The notes under the pieces were generated by a model. The model was not told the DNA's origin. It saw nothing but the letters and a program-made list of their open reading frames with translations, and did not search any database. Below are positions 40,530 through 50,253 of a stretch of 64,000 bases of DNA, piece after piece. How positions within the stretch are numbered: the first letter of the stretch is position 1; each line of letters opens with the position of its first letter. Position numbers and translations under genes: made by a program. Origin of the DNA: Neobacillus thermocopriae (GTDB taxonomy: Bacteria; Bacillota; Bacilli; Bacillales; Cytobacillaceae); the NCBI RefSeq assembly GCF_010975035.1, contig NZ_JAAIUV010000002.1:186001-250000 (forward strand). The letters run 5' to 3'.

Positions 40530-40680
40530 AATGGGGGATAGACACCTATGTTTGCGACCAATGATTAGTCTCATGTCTAAGAGGTGTTCATCTATTATGA
40601 TTAAACTTGGAGCACATCTTTGAGATGGCAATGATCGTAATTGCACTGCATGTCCACCTTCTTGATTTAGGTGCTTGCGT
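40530..40680. other. Hairpin-rich non-coding stretch between ynzC and tkt
   Basis: Four stem-loops follow one another: ATAGACACCT (40538-40547) with AGGTGTTCATCTAT (40582-40595); CATCT/AGATG (40615-40627); GCAAT/ATTGC (40628-40644), directly abutting; and GCA..CACCT/AGGTG..TGC (40648-40678). No credible coding frame covers it, although a 69-residue minus-strand frame is open. It might be a structured RNA of unknown class or a relic. The rest of the 40455-40833 gap holds the ynzC terminator and the tkt promoter region. Confidence 0.4.
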
Positions 40681-40833
40681 TTTACGAACATATTTCCAAC
40701 ACCATGTGCCAATATGAAGGACAAAGTGGCATATATTTGAAAAACTAGTTGTAATTTGTTGAATTATTTGAAGCTCCACTATAATATTAATGTTGAGGTA
40801 AGATCCTATTGTGATAAAGAAAGGATGTAATTG

Positions 40834-42837
40834 ATGTTTAATACAGTTGATGAATTATCTGTAACTACCATTCGTACACTCTCAATTGATATGATTGAGA
40901 AGGCGAATTCCGGACATCCGGGAATGCCAATGGGTGCTGCACCAATGGCGTATACATTATGGACAAGATTCATGAACCATAACCCAAAAAATCCTAATTG
41001 GTTTAACCGCGACCGTTTTGTCTTATCTGCTGGTCATGGATCTGCTTTATTGTACAGTATGTTACATCTATCTGGATATAATCTATCCATGGATGATTTA
41101 AAGCAATTCCGTCAATGGGGAAGCAAAACACCAGGACATCCAGAGTATGGACATACAGAAGGTGTAGAAGCGACGACTGGTCCACTTGGACAAGGGATTG
41201 CAATGGCTGTAGGAATGGCTATGGCAGAACGTCACCTAGCTAGCGTATATAATAAAGATCGTTATGAAATTGTGAATCATTTTACATATAGTATTTGTGG
41301 TGACGGGGATCTAATGGAAGGTGTTTCTGCGGAAGCTGCTTCTCTTGCTGGGCACTTGAAATTAGGCCGTTTAATTGTTCTTTATGATTCAAATGATATT
41401 TCCCTAGATGGAGACTTGAATAAATCTTTCTCTGAAAGTGTGAAAGAACGTTTCCAATCCTATGGATGGCAATATCTTCGAGTCGAAGACGGAAATAATT
41501 TAGAAGAAATTGCGAAAGCATTGGAAGAAGCAAAAAGCGATCTAGACCGTCCTACCCTTATTGAGGTAAGAACAGTTATCGGATATGGATCACCAAACCG
41601 TGCAGGTACTTCTGGAGTTCATGGAGCACCACTAGGCAAAGAAGAGTTAAAGCTTACAAAAGAAGCTTATCAATGGACTTTTGAAGAAGATTTCTACGTT
41701 CCTCAAGAAGTGTATGATCATTTCCAAAAACTGATCGTCGAACAAGGTGAGAAAAAAGAAAAAGAATGGAACGAACTTTTTGCTGAATACAAAAACGAAT
41801 ATCCAGAATTAGCTACTCAGCTTGAGCAAGCATTACGTGGCGAACTTCCAGAAGGATGGGATAAAGCAATCCCTGTATATAGCGAAGGAAAAGCTCTTGC
41901 TACCCGTGCTTCATCTGGTGAAGTATTAAATGGCATTGCGCAAAATCTTCCAATCTTAATTGGTGGATCAGCTGACCTTGCCGGTTCCAATAAAACCATG
42001 ATCAAAGGATCTGGAGATTATATGCCAGGTTCTTACGAAGGTCGCAATATTTGGTTTGGTGTTCGAGAATTTGCGATGGGTGCTGCCATGAATGGAATGG
42101 CCCTACATGGTGGTGTAAAAGTATTTGGAGGAACGTTCTTCGTATTCTCAGATTACCTACGTCCTGCCATTCGCCTTGCTGCATTAATGGGTCTACCAGT
42201 AACATATGTCTTAACACATGACAGTATTGCTGTCGGTGAGGACGGTCCAACCCATGAACCAATCGAGCATTTAGCTGCTTTACGTGCCATGCCGAACCTT
42301 TCTCTCATTCGTCCTGCTGATGCGAATGAAACGGCAGCCGCATGGAAGCTGGCTGTTGAATCAACCAATAAACCAACAGCATTAGTCCTTACACGTCAAA
42401 ATTTACCGACATTAAAAGGAACCGCAGAAAAAGCGTATGAAGGCGTATCTAAAGGTGCTTATGTGATTTCTCCAGCAGGAAAAGAAACTCCGGATGCGCT
42501 CCTATTAGCTTCTGGTTCAGAAGTAAGCCTTGCGATTGAAGCACAAAAAGCGTTAGCTGAGGAAGGTATTGATGTTTCAGTTGTAAGTATGCCTTCTTGG
42601 GACCGTTTCGAACAACAACCACAAGAGTACAAAGACTCTGTTTTACCTAAGAACGTGAAAAAACGACTAGGTATTGAAATGGGCTCATCCCTTGGTTGGC
42701 ACAAGTATACAGGTGATGAAGGTGAAGTACTAGCCATTGATCAGTTCGGAGCATCAGCACCAGGTGAAAAGATCATGGATGAATTTGGATTTAATGTGAA
42801 TAATGTAGTTGCACGTGTAAAAGCACTACTTCGCTAA
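40834..42837 (+). CDS. tkt: Transketolase
   Basis: This 667-residue ThDP enzyme of the pentose-phosphate pathway swaps two-carbon units between ketose donors and aldose acceptors. The N-terminal ThDP motif [20 protein letters not shown] near residue 154, transketolase signature [21 protein letters not shown] near residue 10, and [14 protein letters not shown] are visible. The length equals B. subtilis Tkt. ATG 40834 follows AAAGGATG by 8 bases. Confidence 0.97.
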   Translation: MFNTVDELSVTTIRTLSIDMIEKANSGHPGMPMGAAPMAYTLWTRFMNHNPKNPNWFNRDRFVLSAGHGSALLYSMLHLSGYNLSMDDLKQFRQWGSKTPGHPEYGHTEGVEATTGPLGQGIAMAVGMAMAERHLASVYNKDRYEIVNHFTYSICGDGDLMEGVSAEAASLAGHLKLGRLIVLYDSNDISLDGDLNKSFSESVKERFQSYGWQYLRVEDGNNLEEIAKALEEAKSDLDRPTLIEVRTVIGYGSPNRAGTSGVHGAPLGKEELKLTKEAYQWTFEEDFYVPQEVYDHFQKLIVEQGEKKEKEWNELFAEYKNEYPELATQLEQALRGELPEGWDKAIPVYSEGKALATRASSGEVLNGIAQNLPILIGGSADLAGSNKTMIKGSGDYMPGSYEGRNIWFGVREFAMGAAMNGMALHGGVKVFGGTFFVFSDYLRPAIRLAALMGLPVTYVLTHDSIAVGEDGPTHEPIEHLAALRAMPNLSLIRPADANETAAAWKLAVESTNKPTALVLTRQNLPTLKGTAEKAYEGVSKGAYVISPAGKETPDALLLASGSEVSLAIEAQKALAEEGIDVSVVSMPSWDRFEQQPQEYKDSVLPKNVKKRLGIEMGSSLGWHKYTGDEGEVLAIDQFGASAPGEKIMDEFGFNVNNVVARVKALLR

Positions 42838-42848
42838 TAATTTTGTTA

Positions 42849-42880
42849 AGAGAGAACGATGAATCGTTCTCTCTTTTTTT
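42849..42880 (+). terminator. Terminator after tkt
   Basis: AAGAGAGAACGAT pairs perfectly with ATCGTTCTCTCTT and is followed by further T residues. Confidence 0.93.
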
Positions 42881-43036
42881 GGGTTGGAATGTAAGATTTA
42901 AGCTGGGATGAATAGATAGGTTTGACCTTTCTTTCAATCGACAAAAAAAGTGAAAGTTTTTGCCGCTTTCAGACAAATGTTTCTTTTTCGATTTTTTATA
43001 ATAAATGAAAGGAAAGTCGGCGAAGGAGAGGTCAGT

Positions 43037-43477
43037 GTGAGAAAATATCAATTATATTTAATAGAAGATGAATTTGCCACTCATTACTTCGGACGCGAGA
43101 GATTATTTTTTCAACTTTTTAAAGAACATTTGAATGCTAGTGGAGAACTTGCTTTTATTATTAATAAACAAATTGCCTATATCACTAAAAAAGTAGAAGT
43201 ATTGAAAATACACCAGCTTATACAAAAACATCTTGGAAAACGAAAAGGATTTAAAGCCGATCATGGCGCATATACGATTGAATTGAGTGGAAAAATAAGT
43301 AAGGCGAAATTGGAAATATATCAAGACCTCCTCACGATTGAAGCAGATGGCAGTTATGAAGCGGAAACGATCTTTTTTGAAGTGTTAAGAAAATATGAAT
43401 CATCGATTTTAGCGATTGATCTTGAACATGAGCGTTTTGGATGGCTAAAACCCATTAAAGAAAGAAAATATGTCTAA
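43037..43477 (+). CDS. sirA: Sporulation inhibitor of replication SirA
   Basis: This 146-residue protein of the SirA (YneE) family binds DnaA domain I at sporulation onset to stop new replication rounds. The conserved start [20 protein letters not shown] and a region [16 protein letters not shown] near the C-terminus are seen. The start is GTG 43037, with GGAGAGG five bases upstream. Position between tkt and yneF agrees with B. subtilis. Confidence 0.9.
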   Translation: MRKYQLYLIEDEFATHYFGRERLFFQLFKEHLNASGELAFIINKQIAYITKKVEVLKIHQLIQKHLGKRKGFKADHGAYTIELSGKISKAKLEIYQDLLTIEADGSYEAETIFFEVLRKYESSILAIDLEHERFGWLKPIKERKYV

Positions 43478-43554
43478 TTGAAACGAAATATTGTGTAATT
43501 CCATTTTATTTAGTACACTGTAGTATGGTAGACAACATGAAGGAGGAAATTAGA

Positions 43555-43764
43555 ATGATGTATGTTCTAGTTGGTATACTAGCACTGCTTGCTGGTGTAG
43601 CACTAGGATTTTTCATTGCTCGTAAATACATGATGAGCTATTTAAAGAAAAATCCACCAATCAATGAGCAAATGTTAAAAACTATGATGATGCAGATGGG
43701 TCAAAAGCCATCTCAAAAGAAGATCAATCAAATGATGCAAGCCATGAACAAGCATATGAAATAA
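43555..43764 (+). CDS. yneF: UPF0154 membrane protein YneF
   Basis: This 69-residue single-pass membrane protein has helix ~3-24 ([22 protein letters not shown]) and a Met/Gln-rich cytosolic tail containing [29 protein letters not shown], the UPF0154 hallmark. Its function is unknown. ATG 43555 follows GGAGG by eight bases. It is the last syntenic gene before an accessory stretch. Confidence 0.93.
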   Translation: MMYVLVGILALLAGVALGFFIARKYMMSYLKKNPPINEQMLKTMMMQMGQKPSQKKINQMMQAMNKHMK

Positions 43765-43810
43765 AACGAATGGCTAGGACTCCCTTAGGAAATAAGGGGC
43801 TAATGCCGAA

Positions 43811-43856
43811 AAAGCCGCTTTTTGGTGAAATCAGAACCAGAGGAGCGGTTTTTTTA
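43811..43856 (+). terminator. Possible terminator after yneF
   Basis: CCGCT pairs with AGCGG, extended by weaker TTTTGG/CCAGAGG pairing, and is followed by seven T residues. Confidence 0.4.
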
Positions 43857-44012
43857 ATGGGAATGAAAGATGAAACTTCCTAGAAAAGAGCACTCCATGA
43901 TATTAAATAGACTATACTAATAATACTGCAACTAATGATGTAGGTTTGTTGGAGTAGAAATTTCTATTAAGTTGGAAAAGTTAATTGTAAAAGTATGTAT
44001 GAAAGTGGGCTA

Positions 44013-44417
44013 ATGATGATAAAGGAAATGGATATTCGATGACCTTTATACGGTGAAAGTTTTTCCCCAATGAAAATTAAAAAATCAACGGGAATAACCC
44101 TTGAAAAACAAAATGGAAGTAGGAGATATATTATCCAAAGGAAGATATAAAGGAGTACCTTCTTCTTATGGTAATGGTGAATTATGCCCAATAGATAAGT
44201 ATAAAATTCGGAAGATTACGGGCTACTTTGGATAGCAGAGACTCTTCAAAAATACATAGATGTTTTTCGTAGTTATGGGGCCAAAGGCATTGATTGAGTA
44301 ATTGGCGTGTTTTATGAAGGACAGTGCAATTTTATATTTGAACCAATATCTATTAAGTGAATTGGTGAATGAGGTATTCCCTTACAAGTAAGTTGTTATG
44401 AAGTCTTATTTAAGTAA
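44013..44417 (+). pseudogene. Decayed gene for a ~135-residue DUF4279-like protein
   Basis: No single frame is open, but three frames in succession give a coherent protein. First comes MIKEMDIR then a stop then PLYGESFSPMKIKKSTG (from 44016). A second frame gives MEVGDILSKGRYKGVPSSYG and NGELCPIDKY. A third runs from about 44196 to TAA 44415: LWIAETLQKYIDVFRSYGA, then GVFYEGQCNFIFEP and GIPLQVSCYEV, broken by three TGA codons. At least two frameshifts and four stops are needed. The pattern recalls DUF4279/immunity-type proteins of polymorphic toxin loci, but that name is tentative. Confidence 0.55.
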
Positions 44418-44506
44418 CGAGCAGGATAGGTGTTAAGAATGGATAATCATTTTGATGACTTTGTGTTACACTTTATGGACAATAAATTGATAAAAGGTCG
44501 TACAAT

Positions 44507-45349
44507 ATGAATGATTTTAAAGATATAAGAATTTATTTTCTTATGCTACCTTCTATCCTTATAGGAACTCTGGCAATGGTGTCATATGGTGTGACGGTTA
44601 GTCTTTGGATGCAAAACATAATAATTTGGATCATAGGAACTACTTTGAGTTCGGTCTTTATAATTAAGAATAAGAAAAGAAAATTTTTTATTGGTAATTT
44701 TAGTTACACCATTATTATTGTAACTTTATTAATTTTGCCGTTTTTCTTTAATGGATTAGATGGTGTCCATCGCTGGCTATCCTTTGGACCAATCAATCTG
44801 TATATAGCAAGTATTATTTTGCCTTTGTTATTGATTCATATATGGAAATTAGCATTAAATAAACGTGAACATTATGTATTAGGATTAACCATTATTACAT
44901 CAGTGATATTACTATTTCAGCCAGATGCAGGTCAATTAACTGCATTTGCATGTGCGACTGCATTCTTTGTATGGAAAATACTTAGTAATAGGATGATAAA
45001 GATACTATTCATTACATTTACAGCAGCCATTTGTGTTATATCGTGGGTTTTTCTCGATGATTTAGCACCAGTTCCTTATGTAGAACATATTATCTTTTTA
45101 GTTGCAGACTTAGGGAATTTTTGGTTTATATTAGGTATTTTCTCACTTATATTATTATTATTTCCATTCTTTTTTTATGGACGGAAAAGTATGATTTCTT
45201 TATCATTAGGAGTCTACTATCTAATGACGATGATTGTAACTTTAATTGGTTATTTCCCCATGCCAATCATGGGGTATGGAATATCACCCATTATTGGTTA
45301 CCTAATTTCTATTACCTGGCTAAATAAAAATAAAGAAAAGTTTGTTTAG
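44507..45349 (+). CDS. Short SEDS (FtsW/RodA/SpoVE)-like membrane protein
   Basis: This 280-residue protein has about eight membrane helices. Three landmarks align in order with SEDS glycosyltransferases: GVHRWLSFG at residues 86-94 (for G-x-RWI-x-LG), FQPDAGQ at 137-143 (for QPDLGT) and PMPIMGYGISPIIGYLI at 251-267 (for the TGLPLPFISYGGSSL region). It is ~110 residues shorter than FtsW or RodA. The loop that normally reads HTDFIF reads VEHIIF, so polymerase activity is doubtful. It stands alone in an accessory stretch; its role is unknown. Confidence 0.6.
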   Translation: MNDFKDIRIYFLMLPSILIGTLAMVSYGVTVSLWMQNIIIWIIGTTLSSVFIIKNKKRKFFIGNFSYTIIIVTLLILPFFFNGLDGVHRWLSFGPINLYIASIILPLLLIHIWKLALNKREHYVLGLTIITSVILLFQPDAGQLTAFACATAFFVWKILSNRMIKILFITFTAAICVISWVFLDDLAPVPYVEHIIFLVADLGNFWFILGIFSLILLLFPFFFYGRKSMISLSLGVYYLMTMIVTLIGYFPMPIMGYGISPIIGYLISITWLNKNKEKFV

Positions 45350-45384
45350 AAAGTTATTCAACTAAAGAGGGCTTTAGTAAAAGA

Positions 45385-45436
45385 AGAAAGGGTTCTACAT
45401 ATTAAATATGACTAATATGTAGAACCCTTTCTTTTT
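45385..45436 (+). terminator. Long-stem terminator after the SEDS-like gene
   Basis: A perfect 20-bp stem starts AGAAAGGGTTCTACATATTA, closes over an 8-base loop and is followed by five T residues. Confidence 0.92.
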
Positions 45437-45592
45437 CAATCTATTTTTAAATGAGGTCTTGATTAACTTAGGGAAGAGTAAATTCTAAATCTTTATTATT
45501 TTATTAATATTTGGTAAAATGAAACCTCGGAATACGAAATATTTTTAGGTCATTATTGGAGTTGAACGACTTCATATTTTGGGGGCAGAGAT

Positions 45593-47344
45593 ATGAGGGT
45601 TTTTTTAGAACTTAGCTGGTTTTTTAAACAAGAGAAAAAGGCCTATCTTTCTGGAATTTTCTTTTTGTTATTGGTCGCTTTCTTGCAAGTGGTACCGCCC
45701 AAAATCATTGGGCGTGTGACGGATCATATTAACGAAGGAACCTTGACAAAAGGATTACTTGTTCAATATGTGTTACTTTTGATTGGTATCGGACTTCTTA
45801 TGTATGGATTACGATATTACTGGAGAATCATGATTTTTGGTTCAGCTGTGAAGCTAAGTAAGATTTTAAGGGATCGTTTATATCACCATTTCACCAAAAT
45901 GTCTCCATCTTTTTATCAAAAAAGTCGGATTGGAGATCTAATGGCTCATGCGACTAACGATCTGCAAGCGATTCAACAGACGGCGGGAGCAGGAATTTTA
46001 ACCCTTGTTGATTCTCTGTCAACAGGCGGATTTGTGATATTGATGATGGGATTTACGATTAGCTGGAAATTAACATTGATTTGTTTACTTCCGATGCCTT
46101 TCATGGCGATATTGACTAGCTGGTTTGGAACGATGCTACATAGAAGTTTTCATCAATCACAAGAGGCCTTTTCTTCCTTAAATGATAAGACACAGGAAAG
46201 TATGACGGGAATCAAGGTCATCAAAACATTTGGCCAAGAAAAAGAAGAAGTGGAGGATTTTAGAAAGCATTCAGAGGATGTCGTGCGCAAAAATATCGTT
46301 GTGGCTAAAATTGACTCTTTATACGACCCTACTATTTCTATTATTGTTGGTATCTCCTTTTTTTTATCTATCGTATTTGGTGCAAAATATGTACTCAATG
46401 GTGAATTGACGATCGGCGATTTGATATCGTTTACAACCTATTTAGGTTTGTTAGTTTGGCCCATGCTTGCCTTTGGCTGGTTGTTTAATATCGTTGAACG
46501 AGGTCGTGCTTCCTATGACCGGGTTTCCACTTTATTAAAGGAAAGAGTAGAAATGAAAGATGCTGATGGAGCATTGGATATCGTTCCGTGCGGTGATATT
46601 GTCTATTCCATTTCCGAATTCACTTATCCCGGGGAAACCTCACCAGTTTTAAAAGGTATTTATTTTACCCTAAAAAAAGGAGAAACCCTAGGGATTGTCG
46701 GAAAAACAGGCGCAGGGAAAACTACCTTATTGAAGCTTTTCATTCGGGAATTTGAAGGGTATCAAGGTTCTATTACTTTTGGGGGACATGCGCTGCAAGA
46801 ATATAAGATAGAGAGATTAAGGGAGGCCATCGGCTATGTCCCACAAGATCATTTTTTGTTTTCTACGACTGTAGCGGAAAACATTGCCTTTACGAATCCT
46901 GAGTCTGATCAGAAAGAGATTGAACAGGTGGCCAAACTCGCTCATATTCATGAGGATATTCTTCAATTTACCAATGGATACAAGACGATTGTAGGGGAGC
47001 GGGGGGTATCTTTATCAGGTGGACAAAAACAGAGAATTTCCATTGCTCGTGCTTTATTAATGAATCCCGAAGTGTTAATCTTGGATGATTCTTTATCTGC
47101 TGTAGATGCGAAAACAGAAGAAGCCATCCTCTCCTCCCTAAAACAAAATCGCGAAGGAAAAACAACGATTATTACCTCCCATCGATTAAGTGCCATCCAA
47201 CATGCCAATCTCATCCTTGTACTTGAAGACGGAAAAATTATTGAACGGGGTACACACGAAGAATTGATGGGTCAAAACGGTTGGTACAAAGAAATGTATT
47301 TACGCCAGCAGTTGGAAGAGCTGGTGGAGCATGGGGGACATTAA
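45593..47344 (+). CDS. Heterodimeric ABC exporter subunit with degenerate catalytic site (YheI/BmrC-like)
   Basis: This 583-residue half-transporter has six membrane helices in an ABC_membrane domain (~20-300) and one nucleotide-binding domain (~335-570). Walker A is GKTGAGKTT (370-378), the signature LSGGQ (474-478) is canonical, but Walker B reads ILDD with Asp499 where the catalytic Glu should be. The H-loop is His530. The next gene shows the mirror pattern, so the two form an asymmetric exporter of the BmrCD/TM287-288 class. Transported substrate is unknown; multidrug efflux is inference. Confidence 0.85.
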   Translation: MRVFLELSWFFKQEKKAYLSGIFFLLLVAFLQVVPPKIIGRVTDHINEGTLTKGLLVQYVLLLIGIGLLMYGLRYYWRIMIFGSAVKLSKILRDRLYHHFTKMSPSFYQKSRIGDLMAHATNDLQAIQQTAGAGILTLVDSLSTGGFVILMMGFTISWKLTLICLLPMPFMAILTSWFGTMLHRSFHQSQEAFSSLNDKTQESMTGIKVIKTFGQEKEEVEDFRKHSEDVVRKNIVVAKIDSLYDPTISIIVGISFFLSIVFGAKYVLNGELTIGDLISFTTYLGLLVWPMLAFGWLFNIVERGRASYDRVSTLLKERVEMKDADGALDIVPCGDIVYSISEFTYPGETSPVLKGIYFTLKKGETLGIVGKTGAGKTTLLKLFIREFEGYQGSITFGGHALQEYKIERLREAIGYVPQDHFLFSTTVAENIAFTNPESDQKEIEQVAKLAHIHEDILQFTNGYKTIVGERGVSLSGGQKQRISIARALLMNPEVLILDDSLSAVDAKTEEAILSSLKQNREGKTTIITSHRLSAIQHANLILVLEDGKIIERGTHEELMGQNGWYKEMYLRQQLEELVEHGGH

Positions 47345-47345
47345 T

Positions 47346-49124
47346 ATGAAAGAACAATTTCATTTATCGAAACAGGAACAAAGGAAGGTGTTATTTCGCC
47401 TTCTTTCCTATACAAAACCGCATAAAAAGCGAATGGTGATCGCCTTTCTTTTATTACTCATGACTACGATATTAGAAATTATCCTACCCATTTTGGTGAA
47501 AATCTTTATTGATGATTATTTAACACCAGGAAAATTGGAGTTTCAGCCATTGCTTTTACTCGGTACCTTGTATATGGGAATTCAAGTAGTGAAAGCTCTA
47601 TTATTATTTTTTCAACTGGTGAAATTCCAAGAAATTGCGCTATTGATCATTCAGCAACTTCGAATTGATTTGTTTTCAAAAGTCCAAGCTCTTGGATTGA
47701 AATATTTTGATCAAACACCGGCCGGTAGTATTGTCTCCCGAGTAACAAACGATACAGAAGCTATTAAAGATATGTTTGTCACCGTTCTCGCTACGTTTAT
47801 TCAAAGCGGATTTCTACTAGGCGGTATTTTCGTGGCGATGTTTCTGTTAAATGTAAAACTTGCACTATTTTGTGTCGTGCTCATTCCTATCTTAATCTTT
47901 GTCATTCACTTATACAGGAAATGGAGTTCAAAGTATTACCTTGATATGCGGGAAAGACTCAGCCAGTTAAATGCAAAGTTAAACGAGTCATTACAAGGGA
48001 TGGCCATCATTCAGGTATTTCGTCAGGAAAAACGACTACGACGAGAATTTGGGGTAATCAATCATCAACATTATCATGCAGGAATGAAGAATATTAAAAT
48101 CGATGGACTCCTTTTACGCCCAGCCATTGATTTGATTTATATATTTGCTTTAATACTGGTCTTAAGTTACTTCGGGGTTACTTCTTTCGAGACAACGGTA
48201 AAAATTGGTGTCATTTATGCTTTTATCAATTATTTGGAACGCTTTTTCGAACCTGTAAATCAGATGATGATGAGGCTTTCCCTTTTCCAGCAAGCCATTG
48301 TCGCTGGTTCTCGTGTGTTTAAACTGCTTGACGAGGAAGAATTGGCACCCGCGCAAAAAAACAGTTCGAAAACCATTGAACAAGGAAAAATTGAATTTAA
48401 GAATGTGAGTTTCTCTTATGATGGAAAACGGGATGTCTTGAAAAATATATCTTTTACGGCTCATCCCGGAGAAACAGTCGCACTAGTCGGCCATACGGGT
48501 AGTGGAAAAAGTTCAATCATCAACTTGATGATGCGATTTTACGAATTTGATCGTGGGGATATTTTTATTGATGGAGAATCCATTCGGAATTATTCAAAGA
48601 AGGAGTTGCGGAATAAACTAGGTCTTGTCTTACAGGATCCGTTTTTATTTTTTGGAACGGTCAAAGATAATATCCGCCTCCATAACAAAGATTTGACGGA
48701 TGAGCAGGTGAAAGAAGCGGCAAAATTTGTTCAAGCCCATCGTTTTATTGAACGATTGGAAAATGGCTATGAACATCAGGTCGTGGAGAGAGGGGCCACT
48801 TTCTCTAGCGGTCAGCGGCAATTAATTGCGTTTGCACGGACGATTGCGGCCAATCCGAAAATTCTCATTCTCGATGAAGCCACAGCCAATATTGATACAG
48901 AAACAGAGGAAGAGATTCAAATGGCCCTTTCCAAAATGAGAAAAGGACGCACAACGATTGCCATTGCCCATCGATTATCGACCATCCAGGATGCCGATTT
49001 AATTCTCGTTCTACACCAAGGTGAAATTGTTGAACGAGGAACCCATCAAGAACTCCTTTCACTCGGTGGTCTCTATTATAAAATGTTCCTTCTGCAAAAC
49101 GGTGCAGTGGAACATACCCTGTAA
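47346..49124 (+). CDS. Heterodimeric ABC exporter subunit with intact catalytic Glu (YheH/BmrD-like)
   Basis: This 592-residue half-transporter is the partner of the gene just upstream. Walker A is GHTGSGKSS, Walker B LILDEATANID has the catalytic Glu, the signature is the variant FSSGQ, and the H-loop is AHRLSTI. Canonical Glu here plus canonical LSGGQ in the partner build the single hydrolysis site. ATG 47346 has GGGGGAC eight bases upstream; an alternative ATG at 47331 overlaps the end of the first gene. Tight coupling suggests 1:1 synthesis. Confidence 0.85.
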   Translation: MKEQFHLSKQEQRKVLFRLLSYTKPHKKRMVIAFLLLLMTTILEIILPILVKIFIDDYLTPGKLEFQPLLLLGTLYMGIQVVKALLLFFQLVKFQEIALLIIQQLRIDLFSKVQALGLKYFDQTPAGSIVSRVTNDTEAIKDMFVTVLATFIQSGFLLGGIFVAMFLLNVKLALFCVVLIPILIFVIHLYRKWSSKYYLDMRERLSQLNAKLNESLQGMAIIQVFRQEKRLRREFGVINHQHYHAGMKNIKIDGLLLRPAIDLIYIFALILVLSYFGVTSFETTVKIGVIYAFINYLERFFEPVNQMMMRLSLFQQAIVAGSRVFKLLDEEELAPAQKNSSKTIEQGKIEFKNVSFSYDGKRDVLKNISFTAHPGETVALVGHTGSGKSSIINLMMRFYEFDRGDIFIDGESIRNYSKKELRNKLGLVLQDPFLFFGTVKDNIRLHNKDLTDEQVKEAAKFVQAHRFIERLENGYEHQVVERGATFSSGQRQLIAFARTIAANPKILILDEATANIDTETEEEIQMALSKMRKGRTTIAIAHRLSTIQDADLILVLHQGEIVERGTHQELLSLGGLYYKMFLLQNGAVEHTL

Positions 49125-49337
49125 GATGAATGTCTGTTTCTCCCTAGTCGAATAGGAATCGGAAGCTCTTGTTGCTTTGTCATGTTGCCGCTGAGCCAGA
49201 GTAAAAATTTGATAGGATGAAATAGAGGCATAATGATAATCCTTATTTCCTCTCTCTTGAAAAAGTTAGGTGACTCTTCATTTAAGAGGGGATTAGATAT
49301 GGGAAATCTTGTGTTTTAAGCCTTAACCGCAGAAAAA

Positions 49338-49366
49338 AAGAACGTCCATTGATAGATGGGCGTTCT
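49338..49366. terminator. Bidirectional terminator between exporter and small membrane gene
   Basis: AAGAACGTCCAT pairs with ATGGGCGTTCTT (one G-T) around TGATAG. The A-rich left flank gives a T tract on the minus strand, so it mainly serves the minus-strand gene at 49375; the exporter may end here as well. The 49125-49337 gap shows nothing else. Confidence 0.75.
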
Positions 49367-49374
49367 TATGTTTA

Positions 49375-49629
49375 TTAAAATTCGTTGAGAAAGGCTGTTC
49401 CGATAATTCCTATTAGGGATACAGTAAGGATCACAACGACACTAAGAACAACAGAAATCCATTTTCCTTTTCCCGAATTTCGAATACCTACTATAAGAGC
49501 GAGAATAGGGCATAGGATCATGGCAATTACAACGATTGGACCTAGACTTCCAAGTGAGATGCCCGATTGAATGAGACCAAAAAGAAGAAGGGATATGGCT
49601 AGTAATAGATAGGGGACAATTTTGGACAT
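49375..49629 (-). CDS. Small three-helix membrane protein, function unknown
   Basis: This 84-residue protein is almost wholly hydrophobic with three membrane helices (~5-22, ~26-47, ~58-80) and a short basic loop NSGKGKW. It has an AAAGGAGG ribosome binding site on the minus strand and a terminator. I do not recognise the family. Neighbours (ABC exporter, Spo0E-type gene) give no functional link. Confidence 0.6.
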   Translation of the reverse strand: MSKIVPYLLLAISLLLFGLIQSGISLGSLGPIVVIAMILCPILALIVGIRNSGKGKWISVVLSVVVILTVSLIGIIGTAFLNEF

Positions 49630-49822
49630 TGTTGAACCTCCTTTTTCCCAATAGATGGAATATGTTTATTGTACTATAAACGCACCCAATAATTATATAT
49701 TATGGATAAATTTACCTTTTGTTTTATCAAAAAATCCGCTAAAAAAGAAAAAACCTGGTAAATGAACAGTACTCCAATGATTAGGGATGCCTAATGATTG
49801 AAGCAGTTCACTGACTAGGTTT

Positions 49823-49999
49823 TTAATATCTTGAGGAAGAAACATGATTCAAATGTTGTCGATAATATTCATTGATTAAATGATCAAGTTCTTGGCTGTA
49901 ACGAATCGCAACGGTAGACGTTAAGCCGTTGCTATTAGCGACTTTAATTAATTCAGCTCGCTTTTTTTCAATTAATGTGATTAAATCATTTTTGATCAC
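49823..49999 (-). CDS. Spo0E-family aspartyl-phosphate phosphatase
   Basis: This 58-residue two-helix protein has the Spo0E-family signature SQELD at residues 35-39 preceded by a long amphipathic helix (LITLIEKKRAELIKVA). Family members dephosphorylate Spo0A~P and delay sporulation. GTG 49999 is preferred because AGAAAGGA lies about eight bases upstream; a longer frame back to 50062 lacks a ribosome binding site. Which paralogue (Spo0E, YisI, YnzD) it matches cannot be told by eye. Confidence 0.8.
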   Translation of the reverse strand: MIKNDLITLIEKKRAELIKVANSNGLTSTVAIRYSQELDHLINEYYRQHLNHVSSSRY

Positions 50000-50253
50000 G
50001 GCCGCGGTCCTTTCTGGAAGACTCCTGAGTTTGAAAATAGTAGTAGAACCTGAGTCTATCAAAATGACATTGTTTTACTAGTATAACCTAACTTGTCAAT
50101 TATTTCAAAGGGAATTGTAAAAAAATATCCAATTCAAACGGAGGGATTGGGGATGAATCCGAAACTTGTCACAAAATATTTACGTTCATCTTCACCTTTT
50201 GGATGAAAATTTTGTTAGAATGAAGAGGGATTGACCATATTAGGAGTGTTTTT

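Noticed and set aside
44226-44417. Selenoprotein with in-frame UGA codons near the SEDS-like gene
   Set aside because: Three TGA codons fall in the frame, but upstream parts need frameshifts and no SECIS-like hairpin follows a TGA; ordinary decay is simpler.
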